Source: Brachyhypopomus gauderio
Taxonomy: Eukaryota > Chordata > Actinopteri > Gymnotiformes > Hypopomidae
NCBI RefSeq assembly: GCF_052324685.1
Contig: NC_135213.1
Span: forward strand, 953,160-1,017,159
Direction: 5' to 3'
DNA: 64,000 nt
In this document: positions 57,341 to 64,000 of the stretch, one piece after another
How positions within the stretch are numbered: the first letter of the stretch is position 1
Layout of the letters: each line of letters starts with the position of its first letter
Position numbers and translations under genes: made by a program
Notes under the pieces: model-generated
What the model was told of the DNA's origin: nothing
Seen by the model: only the letters and a program-made list of their open reading frames with translations
The model's database searches: none

Positions 57341-60300
57341 AGTGGTGTCAAGAAGTGGGCCTCTGGGCAATCTGCGTCAACTGTTGGACGAGATTGACGA
57401 GGTGGGCGAACTGGTGCAACGGGAGGAAAGAGCACTAATGAAGCTACGGAGAGATGCAGATGGACGGAGCGTGGCGAAGACGAAAACCACGGAGCGGCTA
57501 CAAGCTGATCGGCAGGAAGAGCGCCGAGCGTACTGGCCGGAGACGTGGAGCGGCGCCACCTGCACGGACGACGCCCAACCAATGACGGCGATGGGGGCCG
57601 CCGAGGAGTGGAGACACAACGCGGGCCAGAACAGCGTACGTGCGGAGCGTGCTACACCGGCTTGCAGCGAAATAGCGGCATGCGCCTCGGGCCGGAACAA
57701 ACTCATTACGCCGCTCCAACTGCCCAGGTATGATGGACTTTCCGACTGGGCTGAATATGATGCTCAGCTGAAGATCACAGCGAACAGAATGGGATGGTCG
57801 GACTACGAAACGGCGGCACATTTGTGCCTATCACTGCAAGGCCACGCTAAGCGTACGCTCATTGAACTGAGAGAGGAGGAACACGACGATCTAACCGCGC
57901 TGCGCAACGCTCTGAGGGCGCGCTTTGGCAGGCAGCCGCTGAGCGCCGCGGCGAGGCAGAGACTGTCACTAAGACGGCGCGCACGTGGCGAACGCCTCGC
58001 GCTATTGGCAGCTGACATCACACTGCTGGTGCGGCAGGCGTATCCGACGTTCCCAGAGGAAGTCAGACAGAGGCTGGCCTTAGACAGGTTCGTGGAGGCA
58101 CTGGAACCTTTTGAGTTACAAACACACGTCCTGCTGAAGGACCCGGCGTCGCTGGATTTGGCGATCGAAGAGGCGGAGAGGGCGGAGCTGGTGCTTTCCA
58201 GAGGACCCACAACGCGTCCGACGGCTGCTGCGAGACCGGGGCGAGACACAGCGGGACGTCGAACGATGACGTGCTGGAGATGTGGGCTACCGGATCACAA
58301 GGCATCCGAATGCACGCTCGGGTCCTCGCTACCTTCACGCCGACTGGGCATAAATGGACTATACACCCCCCCGATGGTCAATGACAAGCCGGTGAGTGCC
58401 TTAATCGACACCGGGTCAGCCGTTTCTGTGTTACACTACAACACTAGGGCAATTAGGTCTAATGCTAGGATATTGGGTGGTGAAAAAATTAGCCTCACCA
58501 CAGTAACGGGTGAGAGGCTTGTGCTCGGTGAACACACTTTGGCGAGGGTAGACTTCGGGCGGGGGCCCTTCGTACATAAGTTTTGGCTCGGCGATACCTG
58601 CGACGAATGCATATTAGGGCTGGACTTTTTGAGACGTGCAGAGGCAGTTATAAATTGCGAGACCGGGGGAGTTTCATTTAGTGGTGGGCCGTCGGTGGTA
58701 CGTCTAGAGGGCGATTCGGACCGCGGGGACGCAGACCGAGGTGGGCACGGGCGCCCGGACATCGCTGAGGCCGTCCGCGAGCTATGGACTCGCTGCGTGG
58801 GCAATCTCACTGCGGAGCAGAAGGGCAAAGTTTGGTCACTTTTAGAGGGTTACATGGACATTTTCGCGCTGTCGGAAAATGACTGCACTAGAACCAGTCT
58901 AGCTACGCACGACATCGTGACAGGCGACGCAAGGCCGATCCGTTCGAGACCCCACCGCCTACCGTTTATGAGACGCAAAATAGCTGAGGAGCAGATCAAT
59001 ATCATGGCTGAGGCAGGCATAATTGAACCCTCGAACAGCCCGTGGGTCTCACCGGTCGTACTGTCACAAAAGAAGGACGGGAATTGGAGGTTTTGTGTGG
59101 ACTACAGGCGGCTTAACGCTGTCACGAATCTTGATGCATACCCACTGCCGAGGATCGACGAGTCTCTCGAGCTGCTTGCTGGGTCTGCATGGTTTAGCTC
59201 CCTCGATTTGCGCAGCGGTTATTGGCAGGTTCCCCTCACCGAGTCAGCCAAGGAACGCTCTGCATTCACCATAGGTAAAGAACTGTGGCAGTTCAATGTG
59301 CTACCTTTTGGCCTCTGTAACGCTCCTGCGACGTTTGAACGACTCATGGAGAAGGTCCTGAGAGGGGTCCCGAACTCTAAATGCCTTGTTTACCTTGACG
59401 ATGTACTGGTGCACGCATGCTCGTTCGAGGCGGCGTTAATGAACCTGGACACGGTCCTGAATAGGATACGTCGCGCTAACTTGAAACTCAACCCCGCGAA
59501 GTGCAATCTGCTACAACAACGTTTAAATTTCTTGGGCCATGTCGTTAGCAGCGAGGGGATTAGCACAGACCCAGCAAAGACGGAGGCGGTGAGGGGATGG
59601 CCTCGCCCGACGAACACTAAGCAGGTCAGGAGCTTTCTAGGCCTGGCGTCCTATTATAGGAAGTTCGTTCAGGGGTTTGCAGAAGTCGCAGCACCACTTC
59701 ATGGCCTTACTGGCAGCAGGGTGAGATTCGTGTGGTCTCCCGAGTGTGAGAATGCGTTCAGGGAGTTAAAGGATAGACTGTGCAGCGCGCCTGTACTGGC
59801 CTATCCCAAATTTGACACAGAGTTTATTCTTGATACAGACGCGAGCGACCATGGTGTTGGTGGCATACTCTCACAGGTGCACGAGGGCACGGAGCGCGTG
59901 ATCGGGTACTTTAGCCTGAGCAAGGCGGAACGCAATTACTGCGTCACCAGACGCGAGCTGCTTGCAATGATAGCATGCCTGGAACACTTCAGGCCGTACG
60001 TGTATGGCGTGCCTTTTCGCCTGCGTACGGATCACGCATCGCTGCAGTGGCTCCTAAACCTCCGTGATCCTGAGGGGCAGCTGGCCAGATGGCTGGCCAG
60101 GCTGCAGGAGTTCAAGTTTGACATTGTGCACCGACCGGGTAGAATCCACGGAAACGCGGACGCTTTGTCGCGCAGACCGTGTCAAAGTGAAAGCTGCAAA
60201 CACTGTGTGAAGGTTGAGGTGAGCGACCCTGATTTCGTACGCTGCGCGGCGCTCAGACCGGTAGATGAGATGCCCCAGCTGGAACTCGAGGCTGTACCGA

Positions 60301-61880
60301 TTGAACAATTTAGGGAAGCCCAGTTGGCTGACCCTGAGATTGGGTGGGGTTTGAGGCACTTGGAGGCTTCCTCATCACCGGTGTGGGACGATGTATGCCC
60401 GCTAGGCCCCGTGGCAAAGGCGATTAGGTCCAATTGGGATAACCTGCGCGTGAAACAGGGAATGCTGTGCCGTGAGTGGGTGGAGCCTAATTCGGACAAG
60501 AGCATACTGCAAAACGTGGTCCCGGTACAATTAAGGGAGAGAGTTCTTAGCTCGGTGCATGGTGCGCTCGGTAGTGGGCACTTCGGGGTATCTAAGACGC
60601 TGCGTCGCCTAAGGCAAAGGTTTTGGTGGCCAGGCTGTAGACGTGACGTTGAACTATATGTCCATTGCTGCGACACGTGCGCCGCCAAAAAGGGACCAGC
60701 GAGGAGACCCAGGGCGCCGCTGATCCCTATGCGTTCGGGTTCGCCAATGGAAAGGGTCGCCGTGGACGTCATGGGTCCCTTCCCCGTTACTGAAGCAGGT
60801 AACAAATACGTCCTCGTCGCGATGGACTACTTTACAAAGTGGCCCAAGGCGTACGCCGTGCCGGACCAGAGCGCGAGCACGACGGCGACCGCATTGGTCA
60901 ACGAATTTTTCTGTCGATTTGGGGTCCCGGAGACTTTGCACAGTGACCAAGGGCGAAATTTTGAGTCGGAGGTTATGGGTGAAGTCTGCAAATTGCTAGG
61001 GATCAGCAAAACTAGGACTACACCACTGCACCCGCAGGGGGATGGGTTAGTGGAGAGATTCAACCGCACGCTGGCGACCCAGCTCGCTATGGTCACTAGC
61101 AGGCATCAGAGAGACTGGGACGTGAGATTGCCCGCAGTCCTGCTCGCGTGTCGATCGGCGGTGCAGGAATCGACTGGTTTCACCCCTGCATGCCTTATGT
61201 TTGGAAGGGAGCTCCGCACGCCCATAGACCTTGCCTTTGGAGCGGCCCCAGACGCAGGCCCGCCGTATGAGCCCGGTCCGTTGTTTGTTAAAGACCTACT
61301 AAATAGGTTACATGACGCGCACCAGGTCGCGAGGGATGCCCAGGGAGCCGCGAGCCTCAAACAGAAGAGGGCGTATGATGCACGGTGTAGTGGGGGGTCG
61401 TTGTCCCTGGGTCAGCAGGTGTGGTTGTATAACCCTAAACGGTCGAGGGGCCTATGCCCGAAGCTACAGTCCAGTTGGGTGGGGCCATGTTCTGTGATAA
61501 AGCAGCTCAGTGAGGTTGTGTATAGGGTTAAATGGGGGAGAAAGAATGTTGTCGTACACAGAGACCGGCTGACACCGTACAGGCCCAAGGCTCCGGTCGG
61601 CCGGCGGGACGCTGATGTTGACATGTCGCACTCTGTTCAGCCTGCTCCACGGGACATGTACAGATCTGACACTGAGGTCCCTGCTGCTTGTGACGTCGAC
61701 GTGGCGGGAGTGGACGATGCTGTGGATTGTGGACGAATGGACGCTGAGGCGCCCCTGCCTCCCGGTTCTCCCGCCACGCTACAGGTACCTTCCCCGTCTC
61801 ACACACGGCACTCCAGGCCACAGAGGACCCGTGGACCACCCCGTCACTTGGGTGACTTTGTCACCGGATTTCCTATTTAG
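57300..61880 (+). CDS. Ty3/gypsy Gag-Pol polyprotein, single intact frame
   Basis: 1526 codons with no stop or frameshift. Order: Gag (capsid-like LPRYDGLSDWAEYDAQLKI to about residue 300), CCHC zinc knuckle CWRCGLPDHKASEC (from 325), aspartic protease LIDTGSAVS (D370), RT with YLDDV (698-702), RNase H with DTDASDHG (from 845), integrase with HHCC zinc region (H1087 ... C..C) and D1156, D1216, E1252 (35 residues between the last two, as usual), then a GPF/GPY-like module and a Pro-rich tail. There is no chromodomain. Gag and Pol share one frame, so no ribosomal frameshift is needed. The ATG at 57300 is inside the LTR and the frame reads through the primer-binding site; downstream in-frame ATGs (for example near 57436) are alternative starts. 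Confidence 0.93.
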   Translation: MSFLSESPSSPAPQVVSRSGPLGNLRQLLDEIDEVGELVQREERALMKLRRDADGRSVAKTKTTERLQADRQEERRAYWPETWSGATCTDDAQPMTAMGAAEEWRHNAGQNSVRAERATPACSEIAACASGRNKLITPLQLPRYDGLSDWAEYDAQLKITANRMGWSDYETAAHLCLSLQGHAKRTLIELREEEHDDLTALRNALRARFGRQPLSAAARQRLSLRRRARGERLALLAADITLLVRQAYPTFPEEVRQRLALDRFVEALEPFELQTHVLLKDPASLDLAIEEAERAELVLSRGPTTRPTAAARPGRDTAGRRTMTCWRCGLPDHKASECTLGSSLPSRRLGINGLYTPPMVNDKPVSALIDTGSAVSVLHYNTRAIRSNARILGGEKISLTTVTGERLVLGEHTLARVDFGRGPFVHKFWLGDTCDECILGLDFLRRAEAVINCETGGVSFSGGPSVVRLEGDSDRGDADRGGHGRPDIAEAVRELWTRCVGNLTAEQKGKVWSLLEGYMDIFALSENDCTRTSLATHDIVTGDARPIRSRPHRLPFMRRKIAEEQINIMAEAGIIEPSNSPWVSPVVLSQKKDGNWRFCVDYRRLNAVTNLDAYPLPRIDESLELLAGSAWFSSLDLRSGYWQVPLTESAKERSAFTIGKELWQFNVLPFGLCNAPATFERLMEKVLRGVPNSKCLVYLDDVLVHACSFEAALMNLDTVLNRIRRANLKLNPAKCNLLQQRLNFLGHVVSSEGISTDPAKTEAVRGWPRPTNTKQVRSFLGLASYYRKFVQGFAEVAAPLHGLTGSRVRFVWSPECENAFRELKDRLCSAPVLAYPKFDTEFILDTDASDHGVGGILSQVHEGTERVIGYFSLSKAERNYCVTRRELLAMIACLEHFRPYVYGVPFRLRTDHASLQWLLNLRDPEGQLARWLARLQEFKFDIVHRPGRIHGNADALSRRPCQSESCKHCVKVEVSDPDFVRCAALRPVDEMPQLELEAVPIEQFREAQLADPEIGWGLRHLEASSSPVWDDVCPLGPVAKAIRSNWDNLRVKQGMLCREWVEPNSDKSILQNVVPVQLRERVLSSVHGALGSGHFGVSKTLRRLRQRFWWPGCRRDVELYVHCCDTCAAKKGPARRPRAPLIPMRSGSPMERVAVDVMGPFPVTEAGNKYVLVAMDYFTKWPKAYAVPDQSASTTATALVNEFFCRFGVPETLHSDQGRNFESEVMGEVCKLLGISKTRTTPLHPQGDGLVERFNRTLATQLAMVTSRHQRDWDVRLPAVLLACRSAVQESTGFTPACLMFGRELRTPIDLAFGAAPDAGPPYEPGPLFVKDLLNRLHDAHQVARDAQGAASLKQKRAYDARCSGGSLSLGQQVWLYNPKRSRGLCPKLQSSWVGPCSVIKQLSEVVYRVKWGRKNVVVHRDRLTPYRPKAPVGRRDADVDMSHSVQPAPRDMYRSDTEVPAACDVDVAGVDDAVDCGRMDAEAPLPPGSPATLQVPSPSHTRHSRPQRTRGPPRHLGDFVTGFPI

Positions 61881-61902
61881 GGTCGCCGGGACGGCGGACT
61901 AT

Positions 61903-61912
61903 GAGGGGGGGG
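61903..61912 (+). other. Polypurine tract
   Basis: A short G-run just 5' of the 3' LTR, in the position of the plus-strand primer for reverse transcription. Confidence 0.8.
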
Positions 61913-61915
61913 CTA

Positions 61916-62268
61916 TGTGACGGCGCTGGGAATATGGACCTATGAGCTCCGCCACCGACTAGTGGAGGATGCTGGGAAATGTACAGGGTGGGAGATTTAT
62001 GTTTGTTAATGTTCCTTAACATGGCAATTCTTTGTGCATCTTTGTGTTAGTTCATTTATGGAAATGTGGGAATGCTTTGGGGACGTTTTGTTGGGGAAAG
62101 TAAAAATCACCATCAAGGTTAAATGTGTGCAGTGATATGACATGACTGCCACCAAAGCACCTGAGGGAGAGGAAGTAATAAAGCAGTTATTACTCTTGAT
62201 GTTCAATAAAGAGTATTCCTTGCAAAGATGAGCTTCTTGAGTGAGTCTCCTTCTTCACCGGCGCCACA
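61916..62268 (+). repeat. 3' LTR of the young gypsy element
   Basis: 353 bp, visually identical to 56988-57340, followed by the ATAT TSD. Confidence 0.95.
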
Positions 62269-62385
62269 ATATGTATAAATATTTAAGTTTAAGGTGCTGG
62301 GAAATATTGAAAATGGCCTTTTTCAATATTGAAAATTGACGTACAAGTGCTTAAATTCCACCTTGTAAAGGTGTAAGAAGCCGGC

Positions 62386-62893
62386 ATACACGACTTTGTT
62401 CATTGCGCTGAAGAGGTGCACGACCTCGCTTCGCACGGGGGTCCTCGCGCAGGGGCGGAGCCACCGCGGTTGCGTCATTTTCGGCGCACGGACCCTCGCG
62501 CAGGTCGGCGCCAAGTATGCTGTACCACTGGCAGAAACAGAGCAATACGCGCAAGGAGAGGGAGAGACAGCGAGGCACCGAAGGACAAATAAAAACGATG
62601 TTGGAAAAAAACTGTGGCACTTGCAGAGCACAAGCGCAATACTGAACGAAAAAGCGGCTCCCAAATAGGATCCTAAAACGGCTCCCATTGTGGAGACTCT
62701 TCCAATCGTTCACTTTAAAGAGCCGGATCGTTCGCGAACGACACATCACTATAACGCACCGCTTTTAATGACCGGTAACGTAAACGGCGTTGTAACGACT
62801 GGAAAGTAACTAATTATATTATCCCGTTACTGACAAAATGATGCCGTTACCTAACGCCGTTATATTTAACGGCGTTATTCGCAACACTGGTGG
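62386..62893. repeat. Two small DNA-element remnants
   Basis: About 62395-62752 is a GC-rich segment ending in CGTTCGCGAACGACACATCA, the terminus of a common fish hAT-type element. About 62756-62893 is a short element rich in AACGCCGTTA and CCGTTAC motifs ending GCAACACTGG. Neither shows clear TSDs. Confidence 0.45.
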
Positions 62894-63351
62894 TCAGGTA
62901 CCCTTGCAGGTCGTCTAGCAAAGAGAGATGTGCCCAAATGACGTCCACTTCTATGCCTTTCTGTGACTTTTCCAGTCTCTCTGTATCTGTTGTAACCGCT
63001 GATGACTGTGACAAACCAAGCTCAGTGGTCACTTCTGAGAACATCACGTTTGAAGTCGTTGATCGTTGGTCGTCTTGATCTCATGATGTCAAAATATGAA
63101 CGTCATGAGGACTGTTTAAATACCAACTCTAATTGAACTGTAAATGGAAATGTATTAGTTGATTCATGGATTAAACACTTATTGTGAATTTTGCCGTAAA
63201 GCTCCTTATTAGAGAGCATCGAGTTGTGCAAAAAGTACTGAAACACTGAAATTTGCATATGGATTTCAGCATTTAAAAACCTGACACTTCATACGTAAAG
63301 TAGCGCTGTCACCTCCCTTTTTAAATAAAGTTTGAGCATTTTGAATTAAAC

Positions 63352-64000
63352 ATGGCTGCTACAAACATAGGATGTGAGCATTATGTTCGTAGCTGTTTGC
63401 TAAAAGTGAGTTATACTCGTATGCCAATATCAAATATGTACATTCATTTAACAAGAGTAAATGCTTAATGTAAGCTGTTTGCACGATAGCACGTCGGTTC
63501 CATTTTCTAAGGGTAAATCCGACTAGTTAACGTTAGCTTTAAGGTAGCTAACATGGCTAGCCTGGAAGTGGGCTGTGTTGTTGGACGTCAGTGTTTCTGG
63601 GTCTGTTTTTACTCTGTCGCGTTTGTTTAAGGCGCCCTGCTGTGGGAAGTTCTACGTGTGCAGACTCTGTCACGATGCTGAGGAAGATCACCAGATGGAC
63701 CGATTTCGAGTGAAACAGATCAAGTGTGCGGTGTGTAACGCCGTTCAGGAGGTAAAGCTGTGTGGGTTGTGGTAGAAGCGGCTGTAGTAGTGATGACACG
63801 GACACAACGGTCTTCAGCTGCTGTGTAGGGCAGAAAGTTACTTTATAAACGGGCGTATTGCGCTGGGTAGATGCCATGTGTCTCTGTCTCAGTCGCAGCG
63901 TGTGTGTGCGGTCTGCGGTGTGGCGTTTGGGGAGTATTACTGCCACATCTGTCACCTGTTCGATAAAGACAAGCAGCAGTACCACTGCCAGCCCTGCGGG
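63352..64000 (+). CDS. RCHY1: RCHY1 (PIRH2) E3 ubiquitin ligase, first three exons, runs off the window
   Basis: Exons 63352-63405 (MAATNIGCEHYVRSCLLK), 63632-63751 (APCCGKFYVCRLCHDAEEDH onward) and 63893 to the window end (CGVAFGEYYCHICHLFDKDK, then YHCQPCG), with GT-AG introns and matching phases. The 94 visible residues are the start of the CHY-type zinc-finger domain, with its CEHY, CC...C..CH and C..C pairs. The CTCHY and RING parts must lie downstream. RCHY1 ubiquitinates p53 and other substrates in vertebrates. The start ATG has A at -2/-4 and G at +4, and the order CEHY - KAPCCxKxYxCRLCHD matches human PIRH2. Confidence 0.95.

Larger units (their letters stand above)
56988..62268 (+). 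mobile_element. Young, intact Ty3/gypsy LTR retrotransposon
   Basis: The 5281-bp element is flanked by the 4-bp repeat ATAT (56984-56987 and 62269-62272). Both 353-bp LTRs appear identical by eye. A primer-binding site at 57343-57359 (TGGTGTCAAGAAGTGGG) lies 2 nt after the 5' LTR and matches the 3' end of tRNA-Leu plus CCA with one extra A. A polypurine tract (GAGGGGGGGG, about 61903-61912) sits just before the 3' LTR. One gag-pol frame fills the interior and there is no envelope-like gene. Confidence 0.95.
56845..62385. repeat. Older interspersed repeat split by the young gypsy element
   Basis: The flanks of the gypsy insertion join into one repeat: left part about 56845-56987 ('gtttgaaaagtgct', 'acttgaaaatgtaactttat'), right part about 62273-62385 ('aaggtgctgggaaatattga', 'ttccaccttgtaaaggtgta'). 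I recognise this as a frequent fish repeat but cannot assign its class. Confidence 0.5.

Noticed and set aside
57262-57821. Overlapping minus-strand frames opposite the gypsy gag
   Set aside because: Shadow frames of a GC-rich coding region; the plus-strand Gag-Pol explains the sequence.
63557-63985. 142-codon minus-strand frame at the window end
   Set aside because: Antisense to RCHY1 exons 2 and 3, which have conserved zinc-finger residues and correct splice sites on plus.

Overview
This is vertebrate nuclear DNA, almost certainly from a teleost fish. Coding exons are short, with GT-AG introns. The window carries a fish-type NLR gene (PYRIN, FISNA-NACHT, LRR exons of exactly 174 bp, PRY-SPRY), abundant (TG)n microsatellites, and a dense load of hAT, Harbinger, Ty3/gypsy, L2 and R2-like elements. 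I do not name a species.

Layout. 1-5.6 kb is repeat-rich DNA with no host gene, including two solo LTRs with perfect 5-bp target-site duplications (TSDs). 5.65-14.72 kb is a decayed, minus-strand Ty3/gypsy chromovirus (Sushi-like, with chromodomain), flanked by the 5-bp TSD GAAGG. It is split in its polymerase region by a 3.16-kb PIF/Harbinger transposon that carries an intact DDE transposase and a frameshifted Myb/SANT partner. 15.37-27.06 kb is a complete 27-exon MYBBP1A gene (1266 codons, every splice phase consistent). 28.6-33.2 kb is a minus-strand L2/CR1-type LINE opened by two nested hAT elements.

33.98-54.88 kb is one apparently intact NLR gene: PYRIN, FISNA-NACHT, four LRR exons, linker exon and PRY-SPRY exon, 1106 codons with no stop or phase break. 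Its introns are swollen by transposons: a BED-finger hAT carrying a solo LTR, a CAAGTC-rich hAT, a 3.6-kb R2-like LINE with a long open frame but no ATG before its zinc finger, a four-deep stack of nested hAT elements, a dimer of small DNA elements, and a ZBED1-like hAT that holds a small Harbinger foldback element. 55.6-56.8 kb is a 5'-truncated L2-type LINE. 56.99-62.27 kb is a young Ty3/gypsy element with 353-bp LTRs that look identical and a single intact 1526-codon gag-pol frame. The window ends inside RCHY1 (PIRH2), whose first three exons begin at 63.35 kb.

MYBBP1A (nucleolar ribosome biogenesis and transcriptional co-regulation), the NLR (predicted cytosolic innate sensor) and RCHY1 (E3 ubiquitin ligase) are separate genes on the plus strand with no operon-like relation. 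No bacterial or viral gene system is present. The most unusual content is transposon architecture: many insertions are resolved to the base by TSDs, so their order of arrival can be read directly. TSD and LTR comparisons were made by eye.
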